From Zopfochytrium polystomum (lineage: Eukaryota; Chytridiomycota; Chytridiomycetes; Chytridiales; Chytridiaceae), in assembly GCA_025765615.1 (NCBI GenBank), contig JAIVFJ010000189.1, positions 1 through 64,000 of the forward strand: 64,000 nt of DNA. Direction: 5' to 3'. Within the stretch, counting starts at the first letter, position 1, and each line of letters opens with the position of its first letter. A program made the translations under genes and the position numbers. The notes beneath the pieces are model-generated. The model made no database searches. It saw nothing but the letters and a program-made list of their open reading frames with translations, and was not told where the DNA came from. This document shows positions 31,866-41,410 of this stretch, in pieces.

Positions 31866-34774
31866 TCAACGCGGTCGTATTGGCGAAACGTCTGCAGAAG
31901 CCAATATCTCCTCTTCGAAATACTCTGATGCATTCGACGAGCTGGCTTCAGCTGTGGCTATGGAGCCAGTTGCGGTTTCACCTGTGGAGGGGGCCGTTCT
32001 TCCACAAACATCAACAATCGAATTGGGGGACATACAGTAATTGGCCCGCACATAGAAGCACATATACCTGCAAAAAAAGAACGGAAGTTTATGCCAGCAC
32101 GAGGGAATCGCTGTGAAAAGATCAGAGGAGCTCACACATTACTCGACAGAACGTCTCTCTGCGATGCTAGCTGGACGTTGTGGTCATCAAAAAAAAACCA
32201 CTGATGATATTACGTAAAATAATGATGAACTGGTTTGCTAGAGCACATATGAACGAGAAAGTTGCAATCTGACCTGTCCTCTTGTTTTCACGAAGGCTGT
32301 GTAATGACCGGTCTCAAGCCCTCCCTGATGATTGATCACTGAAAATAATACATACTTGTTCTCTGGAATACTCTCGCTTGAAGAAAATAAGCGTGAAGCC
32401 AAACAAAGCATCAGACACTTCCTGAGAACCCAAAGAACTCACTTCACGGAATCAAAGGGAACAAGGCTCCTGGCACTTTGCTTTCTCGAGAGGCCAGACG
32501 ATTCTCGCTTCAATCTTTTCGTTCTCGTCTTAACAGAACGAGTTGTGTAGGGCGTCATGTCCAATTCTACTGGTACTTTCACAAAGGTTTCCACTTTTGA
32601 TCCTTGTCCCGAGTGCTCAAATCTCTAGTCGAGCACAGGATTTCGATGGACAAAAAGCTTCAACAGAACATAAAATAGACATTTTCAAAAAAGCACAACA
32701 ACCTTAAGTTGTATGGACAGGACTGGGGGAAGTGACTTAATCGTTACATGCTTGATTGACTCCGCGTCTTTCGATTGAGTTGGAGTTGGGGGTGGAGCCC
32801 CAGGTTCGATCTTACCGCAGGCAGGGTTTCCGCACTGATAGTGAGTAAGTTTCTCCGCAGCAAAGTATCTACATTGCCATTAGGTCACTTAGAAAAGGCG
32901 TTTTCAATCAAGCCATACCGTTCCATGCATTCAATGAGATGGCACGAATCCGCAGTGTTTGGTGCTGTGTCCCCGGGAGTGGAAGTACTGGCCGAGGTTG
33001 CAGAAGCGGAGCCGGGTAGTGCAAGGCCCACGGTAGCGGCAGCGGCAGCGGCAGCGGCGGCTTTTTTTCTCGAGGTTTTACTGTGCTTCGCCTTTGATGC
33101 ATGCCGTATCGTTAACGAAAGGTCGAGCATAGGGTCGGTGGTTGAGGTGATGTTGTGACACTTCGCGCAGGTCACTTCAGATTGCAGAGACCCACAAAAA
33201 ACTTGATGAACGACGCATGGGCAGTTAGAAGAGTTTAAGTTGTTTTCATAGCCTGTTGGTGCGCCACATTCAAAGCGGCTTGGCGTTGGGAGCTAGTATG
33301 ACGATGGAAAAGGTACGGCGTACCAACGCAATTGTTATGCACTTCGTTCAGAACAGCGATGAAGAATTCGTGAGCGTCTTGCTGAGCATACTCCGCCAGG
33401 GCTGAGTTCGTCTTCCAAATCGAGTATAGGAAAGAAGTCGGGCCGTACGGCGTATTTTGGCCACTGTAGAACTGCAAATGAAGAATTAAGATATTTCATA
33501 TCCCGAGAAGCGTCCTTACGTTAGTAAATAAATTGTCCATTTCACAGGCGACGCAAATTTTTCCAACGCGTCTATTTGCGCACAAATTCTGGTTATGTCG
33601 GTCGCTCAAGAAATGCAAGCGCAGAAGAGGGTTATGGATAAGACTTTGAAGAATGACATTCATGAAACACTGTTTAAGTAATGCCAAACCATCAATCCAT
33701 TGAAATGAATCATTCACATGGTACAGTACCGTGGCACCCATATTACGCAATCCACGCAGTCCTGCGCACTTCAGAACCGGCCCAGAGAACGCCTTTAGTT
33801 TTTGCGCTTCTTCAATAGACGGCCGCCATTCGTTGAGCTTCAGTCGCTTGGTGGAAGGGTCTGTGCGGCGTTAAATCGCACTACAACAGTCTTCAATGTC
33901 AGTTAACGCAACCAACCTTTTACTTGAGATACTACTATCTCCATCCTACACTTTTCCGCAGCGAGGATCCTCTCCATGTCTACATCATATACGTAGTCGT
34001 TGCAGGAGGCACAGAAGACCGTGAAATGGTGCTGATCCATGGCTTATCCAAAAGTTGCGGGCGTAAGTGGCTAACACTCAATTCAGGCTCTCGTACCGAA
34101 GATGTGCCCCTCTTGCTGGATGTGGCTCTGCATGTGTATTTTCCAGCAGCCTATGCGTTCGCAGTAGAGGCAAGCATGCAAACGGCCCATCGACTCGTCA
34201 CATTCGACACACCTGGAAAGGGGTGTCTGGTACAAGTTACAATGGCACTCTTCACGCATATCCTATTTCCACGAAAGCCCACCTTTTCGAACAGAAACAA
34301 ATCAGGATCTATGCCGCCGTGTGCCAGCTTTTTCCTCTTCTTCCCTGCAGCGCTGTCGTCGTCCTTGGCCATAGGGGCCACTGTGTGGGATTGCGCCACT
34401 GGACCGGGAGTTCCTGCTGACACAGCGGAGGCAGCAGCAACTTTTCGCAAAGCCAAGGCTGCATGCCCACGCGACGCGTTGATCAAAGCTCTCTGAACTG
34501 CTTCGCGATATCTGTCGAGTAGAAGCTTGGCGGCAGCGGAATAAGCAGGCACTCCAGGGGCAATGGTGGACTTGGCTTCGGCGAGATGGACGCAGCCGTG
34601 GCCATGGGCGGCGGCAGCAGCTGCACCGTTGGCGAACGGTAGGGACGAGGACAAGGAGTCAGAGATCGGATTGGTCATCGCTGAGCTTCGGGAGGTCCGC
34701 ACGATCGAGAACGGAGTGATGAGCGTATTGGCAGGGGACAACGCCTTCTTTGTGGGCCTTTCTTTTGGGGGCAT
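31866..34774 (-). CDS. UBP8: SAGA deubiquitinase, Ubp8/USP22 family
   Basis: This is the ubiquitin-specific protease of the SAGA coactivator, which removes ubiquitin from histone H2B. I read twelve exons from the ATG at 34774: exon 1 (3' end unresolved), 34212..34097, 34042..33917, 33860..33730, 33669..33520, 33471..33324, 33252..32919, 32868..32703, 32624..32449, 32376..32274, 32200..32136, 32067..31866. Introns of 48-78 nt are GT-AG and keep phase. The N-terminal ZnF-UBP has [27 protein letters not shown] and [11 protein letters not shown]. The catalytic Cys is in [16 protein letters not shown], split by an intron between Thr and Cys. QQDAHEFF follows, then zinc pairs CAKC and CGNPAC, RFEHS, and the His box [15 protein letters not shown] with a later Asp pair. 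An alanine run lies in the middle. All catalytic residues are present. FAD1 ends 105 bp upstream on the same strand. Confidence 0.9.
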
Positions 34775-34879
34775 TTTCAGTCACGGAACACAAAAAACTT
34801 GAGTGTCGCACAACGAGGAAGCCGAGAAAGAAGTGGCCCAAAAAGAAACTATCAGTCCCCAGCACAAAGCAAACCATTC

Positions 34880-36179
34880 TCAAACGCCTTTCTTATGTCT
34901 ATTGATGCGGCCATTCCTTTCGCAACGCTCATCTTCAAGCAGCCTCGCAGGGTCATACCCACTTGGTCGGTCCGGGTTTTGCAAAAGCGGATTTGGAAGA
35001 GTGTTACTGCGTCCGCCAAGGGATGTATATCTAACAGGAGAAAGTTCCAAGCAAAAGCAGTTACAGTAAGTTGCGAGATTCAATCTCGCAGTCCCCGTCG
35101 CTGGTCCCAACGCCCCAAAAAAATGGTTTCGGTAACTGGAAAAAACAGTGCATTCGTACCCTTGGTCGTACAAGCAGCAATACGGCACGCTGAAGTCTAT
35201 CAAGTAGGTCCATATGTCTTTATAGCTCCACGTAAGGACAGGGTTGACGCGCATGACAGTGGGCCACCCGTGGTCCGTCGGGCTAAAATCTTGCAAACGC
35301 TCTGCATAATTGTGTTAGAAAGACTTGCTTCTTGCTTTGATTGTGTTACCGGAATATGGATCCGTGCTGCGCGTTCCAAGCAAAATTGCCTTCACTTCCG
35401 GAAATGCGTCCAGAAAGGACTGGAGACCATCTTTCATCGAAGCCGTCGTGCGCATGACGTTTAGATTATACCTATGAAGGATTCCAACAGGTTTACTTCA
35501 GGGAATGACTCTCGCACAATGGTATACCTTTTCGCCATACGATCAACGAACTCTTCCACCTCGGGAAACGGATCGGGTGGCATTACGTACAGAGTCGGCA
35601 CGACCCATTCTCGAGCACACTCCGATTCAGGAGTCTCCAAGACTCCAACGGGAGATGATAAAGGGAGGGAACGATCATTCGCCGAAGAATATGACGACGG
35701 AGTGACTGAATGCTGGGACGAGTCAGCAACTGCGTTCGAATATTGGTGAAGGACTGAGCGGAGAAGGTGCAACAAAACGGTGCAGTCTTTCCCCCCATTG
35801 AAGCTAAGGGCGACCCCAGAAATGCTGTTGTTCGCATAATCAGAAGAGCGGGGAAGCCAACGAAAACAAACCCATAGCGATCGATTGCAGTCCGAACGAC
35901 ATTGACGGCGCGAGCCAGGCTGGAAGAGAAGGTGTCGGCTGAATTTGGAAGCGGTCGGATGATCGTGGGAGAGGTGGAGGTCGAGTTGCTACCATCGGCG
36001 AAATTGGTTGCATCGCTCACTGCCATGTCGCCAAGAAACCGCGTTGGAGATACCGGACACAGCGACTCGAAGAGCGGTGGTGCTGCCACACCGGCTCCAG
36101 ACGCAGCCGATCGCATTTCGGTTGAAGGCAGTGCCGATATTGCTTGTCGTTCGGAATCTGTTCTGTCGAAATGCGCCAT
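34880..36179 (-). CDS. FAD1: FAD synthetase (FMN adenylyltransferase), PP-loop type
   Basis: It makes FAD from FMN and ATP, the last step of flavin cofactor synthesis. Five exons, 36179..35872, 35824..35528, 35471..35350, 35301..35160 and 35030..34880, give 339 aa with GT-AG introns of 47, 56, 48 and 129 nt, all in phase. Visible motifs are SFNGGKDCTVLLHLL (PP-loop pyrophosphatase site), PPDPFPEVEEFV, AILLGTRSTDP, FSPTDHGWP, MRVNPVLTWSYKDIW and VPYCCLYDQGYTSLG, in the order seen in yeast Fad1. An N-terminal extension of about 85 residues is Ser/Ala-rich. The ATG at 36179 is the first in the frame after a hydrophobic, non-conserved stretch. A copia LTR on the same strand lies a short way upstream. 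Function is well supported; the exact start is likely but not proven. Confidence 0.92.
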
Positions 36180-36289
36180 ATAGAAATAGCAGAGAACGAC
36201 CACAAAAATTGGGCTGGGATAAAATACAACTTCAAACCAACTGTTGCTGCAATATATGCTGAAAGTGTCAGGGGGCTTCCTTTGGTCAT

Positions 36290-36665
36290 TTGTGTGCGTA
36301 GAAGGTGTGCTACTTTGATATGGTTGGTACGGTCTAACTTGGTCTAACTTATTGAACGAAAGCTGCCTCCATTTATACATTTCCAATCTCCTTCATGAAA
36401 CCACTCTCAGAGCGAAGATTCTCAAACAATTCGATTCTCTTAATGGGACATGACCCCCCTCAGACCTCAGTTCAAATGCATCACCGTCACCATCGCCCCT
36501 CACAGAAAATAAAAAATGAAAAACTCTGATTCTGTTGAGATCTGGACTCGGGAGTGTTGAGCGTGATTGTGTGGTTGCGATTGCGACAGCAGGAGCAGGA
36601 GGGCGTGACAAGTCAATTTTTTTTTCTTCGAATTAATTCTTAAGTCGCGAGGGCATATTCCAACA
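36290..36665 (-). mobile_element. 3' LTR of copia element 2, upstream of FAD1
   Basis: On the minus strand a purine tract GCAAGGGGGAG ends at 36666 and TGTTGGAATATG begins at 36665, the standard polypurine-tract/LTR junction. A TATA-like GTATAAATGG lies at about 36379-36370. The 3' end of the LTR is not fixed; I place it near 36290 because no clear CA end plus target duplication could be recognised. It is about 100-490 bp upstream of the FAD1 ATG, in the same orientation. Confidence 0.55.
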
Positions 36666-37740
36666 CTCCCCCTTGCACAAGCACCTTTAGCATAACTACT
36701 TCAAAGAAAGAAACTGAGTGGGAGAATTTAAAACGCCACTGCCTGGGTGAAAAACCCAAACCAATTGACTGATCAGGGAAAACTGTAGCAGGGTAAGGAA
36801 AGGAAACGTATCAGGGAAGGCACTGCTGAGGAGAGTACTGCAAAAGGGTGCCCAAAACAGCAAAATGAAAGAAGGAAAATCTAACTGGTGCCTCACCCTG
36901 GGGCCTAACCCACTACTTTACCCTTGCGTGCCATGAGCACCCTCCATGCGGCGCTGTGCGCTGCATTCTTCTCCGTGTCCTTGGTCTGTTTCTGAAGAAA
37001 GTGATCTTTGCGGCGTTTTGTACTAATTGCTTGTACATGCTCAATCAACTTGTTCTGTTCAGCTGGTCCGTTGCTTGAGTCAACAAGTCCAAGTAGCATT
37101 CAGCCTTCGAAAACCATGTCGTGTCCATGTGGCTTGGTGAGGAGATCAGCAAGCTGATCGAAGGAGGGAACATGATCAACCTGCACAAGTTCCTCCTCAA
37201 CGAGTGACCGGATGTGGTGGTAGCGAAGTTGAATGTGCTTGGAGCGGTCCGTATGAAGATTGTTCACTGTCATGTGGATCGTCGGTGTGTTGTTCTCATA
37301 CCCAGTCAGTGGTAGCTTGAGGGGCATCCTGACTGATAGGTGAAAGTTGTTGATAGCCTCAAGCTCCCAACCAAGTTCACTGAGGGCAATATACTCTTCT
37401 GCTGTTGATGATGTTGGGACTGTTGATGAACGCGTTGACTTCCACCAAATTGCTCCCCCTGCTAGCAGCACAGGGTATGCTATCTGCGAGCGAGAGTCAT
37501 GACAGGAGTTGAACAATGCGTCTGCATATCTGACGGGTTGAGGGTTGCTATCTGCACTGTAGCGAAATCCAACTGTGGAGGTGGCCTTGACATACCCAAC
37601 AACATTCAACAGCTCACGCCAATGCCATCAGCATGGATCCTGAGCAAAGGAGCCAAGTAGACTGACACTGAGTGCAAGGTCTGGTCTGGTTGATGTCTCT
37701 GTGTAGTTGAGACTGCTGATCACACAGAGATACCTTCACA
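36666..37740 (-). pseudogene. Copia element 2: RT end and RNase H
   Basis: The minus-strand frame 37609-37100 contains the copia RNase H region: SRSQIAYPVLLAGGAIWW, STVPTSSTAEEYIAL, HIQLRYHHIRSLVEE and DQLADLLTKP, with the acidic and His residues of the fold in place. Just upstream (37740-37614), TRPDLALSVSLLGSF is the end of the copia RT, separated by one stop near 37625. The rest of RT, integrase and gag are missing. 37099-36670 is the 3' noncoding part leading to the polypurine tract. Confidence 0.85.
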
Positions 37741-38355
37741 AGCGCCATGTTTGGTGCACTTGGAAAGGCCCTTGGCTTGAAAAAGTCCTTTACAACACCA
37801 AGCTGGCCTTGTGCTAACGGTGCTGTCGAACGGTCTATAAGGACTTTGAAGGCAATGATTTGTGCATACATTGACCAGCAAACCCATGATGACTGGCCTT
37901 CTGTACTCCTGTATGACCTCTTTGCATACCGCACCCATGTCCATGCTTTGACTGGAGAAACACTGTTTTTCCTGAGGAAGCGATGCACATTTACCTGTTG
38001 ACTTGTTCACTGGCGTGGATCAAGAAGATTTTGCCTACACTGTAGATGACAGTGACATTTACAAGAACAAAGAAACTGCCCTCTCTATCTCATCTCCTCC
38101 CAAGGTGAAATGGAGAAAGAAGCTCCTTCGCTGAATGCTGGTCTGCTCTTGGATCCATATGAGCCTCTCACATTTGTTGAAGAACAAAAAAGCGTGAGGT
38201 TTACAACCTCAGTAGAAACCCCTTCTGAAGAAGCCGAAGAGGAGTCTTGTCTCTCCTCAATTCAAGATAATGAAGCTCCTGCAAGTAATGTTACTAAGGC
38301 TGTGTACCCTTCCAAGGCTTTGCCACTCTTTGCAAACACCTGTCAATGGTTCTGA
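37735..38355 (+). pseudogene. Gypsy-type integrase fragment
   Basis: The plus-strand frame 37747-38001 reads FGALGKALGLKKSFTTPSWP, then NGAVERSIRTLKAMICAYID and DDWPSVLLYDLFAYRT, matching the segment around the third catalytic acid (Glu of NGAVERS) of Ty3/gypsy integrases. The preceding Asp-containing part is cut off at the junction with copia element 2. A C-terminal tail rich in Glu continues to about 38355, with stops near 38000-38100. It abuts a chromovirus solo LTR but is not of that family. Confidence 0.75.
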
Positions 38356-38362
38356 CCAGTTG

Positions 38363-38654
38363 TGTTATGAATCACCCATTGGAAACCTCTGGAACCTTCT
38401 AGAACTTCATGGAACCTTCTGGAACCTTCTTTGCTTTCCTGACTTGTCTTGTTGTCATTGGTATCATTGGTATCATTGTATTACTAATTGCTCTTTCTGG
38501 AACTTTCTTTGAGTCTTGACAAGGAAGACTCTCAAAAGGTATAAATTGGGATGGGGGACCTGTCCCATCCCTCAAGTGAATTATTGTTTCCAATACAATC
38601 ATCACTCCGCTCAGTTCCTTGTCTGCCTTGTCCTGTCCTGCCCTGTTCCTGACA
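38363..38654 (+). mobile_element. Solo chromovirus LTR
   Basis: TGTTATGAATCACCC...CCTGTTCCTGACA, 292 bp, same family as the intact element. It is flanked by AGTTG and AGGTG, a target duplication with one mismatch. Its pentamer array is short (8 units). No internal sequence remains. Confidence 0.88.
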
Positions 38655-38655
38655 A

Positions 38656-39622
38656 GGTGGAGTAGGACTTGTGAGGACAACAGGCCGTCAAGCCTGTGAC
38701 CTCAAATAAAAGAGTGTATACCCACTTTTTCACCGATAATTGTGAGGATTATCCACCCGTCTCGAAGCGCGTTATACACGCATTCGGCTTGGACTCTGCT
38801 GTATATATTATTATTTTATTATTATTGGTTGTCCACATAAGCCACCGACTGACACTTGCTGTCGCGCCTGCGTCACCTGTCACTATTATTATTTGTGCCA
38901 TTATTATTATTATTATTCTGTACAATGGCTGCAGACCGAGTGACTCAGTGTTTGCTCAACTGCTGGCATAGGGTTTCCTTGCTCAGTGGTTAGAGCGCTC
39001 CCTTCAATTGGGAAGGTGCCAAGTTCGAGACATGCAGACTGTTGGGCTGCAAAGTCCAACATGTCCAGCTAATAACCCCTCACTTTTGGAATGACTAAGG
39101 ACTGAACCACTTCTGTGGGAGAAGTGCAAAGTCCAGATGCCCAGCTACCATGATGTAATGCCTCATATGAGTGGTATGAGAAGACAGGGCTTTTCTTTCT
39201 CTTTCTGTTGATGATTTTTACTTATTTTTCCAATTAGTATTTTCCTTTGTTTTGGCTCTTTTTCTTGTTTTATCTTTATTTAGTTGTTTGTTTACTGTCT
39301 CTCTTTGTGTGTCTTCCTTTCTTTCTGTGGCTGTGGTGAGTGTCTTCTTGTCTGCACCAATCATTTCTTGCCAGTTCCTCCACCCCCCCTCCACTCTGCT
39401 CTGGTGGCTGTCTGCCAAGAAATGGCCCCATGATTCTCTGAGCTGTCTCTCTTTGTTGATGGCTCAGCCCCATCTGGTGAATCACCCATCCATTCTGTTC
39501 TTTACTGTTTTATTTATTGTTTTGTTGTTTTGTATGTGTTTTCCCTCCTTTTTCCTCTCCTCCCTGTGATTCCAACCCTCTCCTATTTAAACTGCTGCCC
39601 CCCCTTCTTGTTGACTGTGAGA
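38656..39622 (+). repeat. SINE-like dispersed repeat R1, copy 2
   Basis: Matches 6341-7322 along its whole length, with ATT-repeat expansion near 38800-38920. The tRNA-like head is at about 38979-39036: A-box TTGCTCAGTGGTT, stem GCTC/GAGC, loop TTCAATT and B-box GTTCGAGAC (39023-39031), closer to the consensus than copy 1. T-rich and pyrimidine-rich tracts follow, and both copies end near TCCTATTTAA. Confidence 0.6.
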
Positions 39623-41017
39623 ACTGTACCTGAAGTCCCTTGCCTGCCCTTTTCTTCCTGACTGTATGTAGAGCTGGGGGTGGCAGTCCCCTGGTGTGTG
39701 ACTGGAGGTTGAAGTCCTCTTGGCCATGATGGCAGTGTGCTGGGTTCAAGCCCCAGTGCACCTCACCAATTCTGCATGCTGCTTGGGTTGGACTGGGTAG
39801 GAGCCACTTGGTGATGGAAGGATAGAGGGTAAATCTGTGGTGGTGCCTCTAGGTTCCTGTCAATACATCTAGTCAAATCCAGGTCTCTCAAGGTGATATG
39901 AATGAGCTGGCTGGTCAGGTACTGCTGCAGAAATGGTCTCTCAGGTATGCCCCCATCTCCCTGGTTGTTGGCTCCTGTGGCCTCTGGTGGGCCTGGTCTT
40001 CACTGGGTTCAGACCCTCTTCTCTCAGATTAATGCCTGTGATGTCATGGTGCCACACTTGTGTGTGGGAGTGGGTTTTAACCTTCCTTGCTTCTAAGATA
40101 GGGGATTCCTCTGGCCTGGTGAGGCAGATGTCTGTGTCCTAGTAGGATGAAGCAAGAAGAGTCCCACTGTCTCCCACCCTGTGTGCCCCCTCCTTGGATT
40201 GAGTTGGAACCTCTCTTGGGAGTGAGACAAGATGTGTCTGGTTCTGTTAAGTGGAAAACAGTTCTGGTTTGATCCAACAGGCATCTCTGCACACTAACTG
40301 TTCCTTGTGTTTGCCCTTTGTGTCCAACCCCCTTCAACTTAGGGCTTGTCTTTGGCAGAGAGGGAGCTGGTGCTCCAAGGTGGTGGCTCCAACAGGTTGG
40401 GACCTGGCCACTTTCCAGCCCACTCTCTTGCCTTTCCCCTTGGCTTCTGCCTTGGGAAGGAGCTGGCACAGATTGGTCGGTGCTGCCTTAGGCGCCCCCT
40501 TTGTTGCCCTAAGTCTCATTCCTTACTGAGTGATTCGGTCCCTTTGGCTTTGCCATTGGGGTTTCTCTGTGTCTTGGACCAGAGGCATTTTGCACTTTTG
40601 TGATTGTGCCACCTTTGTCACACTTTTCTTATGTTTCCCTTTTAGATGTGTGATAACTGCTCTTTTTTGTGTTTAAAGAGTTTCTTTTGTGTTTGATGAT
40701 GGGCTTTAGTAGACTCCAAATACATTTTCCTGTCTGGTGACCCCTAGACACCTTCTTTTGCCCCTTTTCATTAGATAGGATTGGTATTTAGGCCATTGCT
40801 CTATTTCCACCTCCAGCCCAGGGTGAGGAGATTTAGAGAGCACAGTCTCACAGACTTGCAGTTGGGAAAGGTGGAGGAGGCGTAGCAGGGCTGCCAGGTA
40901 AAGAGGGTGGAGCAGGGGAAGGAAGTGGGTGGTGGCTGCGCTTGTCAGAGGGTGTAATGCTGTGGTCGCATTCCCAGTCGATGGACTCATCGCAACGAGG
41001 GCGCCATATGAGCCGAC
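39623..41017. other. Unassigned spacer left of the intact chromovirus
   Basis: No gene is recognised. Around 40991-41010 the minus strand reads CTCATATGGCGCCCTCG, similar to the LTR-end/primer-binding-site junction of the R4 family at 8294-8320, so LTR debris may lie at 40700-41010. Bases 41013-41017 (CCGAC) are the target duplication of the intact element. Confidence 0.4.
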
Positions 41018-41045
41018 TGTTATGAATCACCCTCTGGAAACCTCT

Positions 41046-41145
41046 GGAACCTTCTAGAACATTCCTTCATGGAACCTTCTGGGACCTTCTGGAACCTTCT
41101 AGAACATTCCTTCATGGAACCTTGTGGAACCTTCTGGAACCTTCT
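41046..41145 (+). promoter_or_regulatory. Heat-shock-element-like pentamer array in LTR U3
   Basis: Twenty consecutive 5-bp units read in strict register as nGAAn alternating with nTTCn, for example GGAAC CTTCT AGAAC ATTCC. Four units deviate from the core: TTCAT (twice), GGGAC and CTTGT. This is the arrangement bound by trimeric heat-shock factor. A second, shorter in-phase set (TTTCT GGAAC TTTCT) lies at 41209-41223, about 30 bp above the TATA box. HSF binding is inference from the pattern. Confidence 0.75.
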
Positions 41146-41254
41146 TTGCTTTCCTGACTTGTCTTGTTGTCATTGGTATCATTGGTATCATTGTATTACT
41201 AATTGCTCTTTCTGGAACTTTCTTGGAGTCTTGACAAGGAACACTCTCAAAAGG

Positions 41255-41300
41255 TATAAAAGGGGGATGGGGGACCTGTCCCATCCCTCAAGTGAATTAT
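41255..41300 (+). promoter_or_regulatory. LTR core promoter and predicted transcript 5' end
   Basis: TATAAAA at 41255-41261 is followed about 30 bp later by AAGTGAATTAT (41290-41300). That 11-mer is the exact reverse complement of 41373-41383 just past the LTR, which both predicts the start site and identifies the primer source. Confidence 0.75.
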
Positions 41301-41372
41301 TGTTTCCAATACAATCATCACTCCTCTCAGTTCCTTGTCTGCCTTGTCCTGTCCTGCCCTGTTCCTGACATC

Positions 41373-41383
41373 ATAATTCACTT
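41373..41383 (+). promoter_or_regulatory. Self-priming primer-binding site
   Basis: ATAATTCACTT, two bases after the 5' LTR, pairs perfectly over 11 nt with the predicted mRNA 5' end at 41290-41300 and does not start with the TGG expected for a tRNA primer. Tf1 of fission yeast uses this mode, with the first 11 nt of its mRNA as primer. Confidence 0.8.
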
Positions 41384-41410
41384 CACCCTCTCCTACTACT
41401 CTCTGCCATC

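Larger units (their letters stand above)
41018..41370 (+). repeat. 5' LTR of intact chromovirus
   Basis: Begins TGTTATGAATCACC and ends CTGTTCCTGACA. U3 carries the pentamer array (41046-41145), a 45-bp tandem duplication (41056-41100 and 41101-41145), a proximal heat-shock-like motif (41209-41228) and a TATA box TATAAAA at 41255-41261. R is predicted to begin near 41290. Confidence 0.97.
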
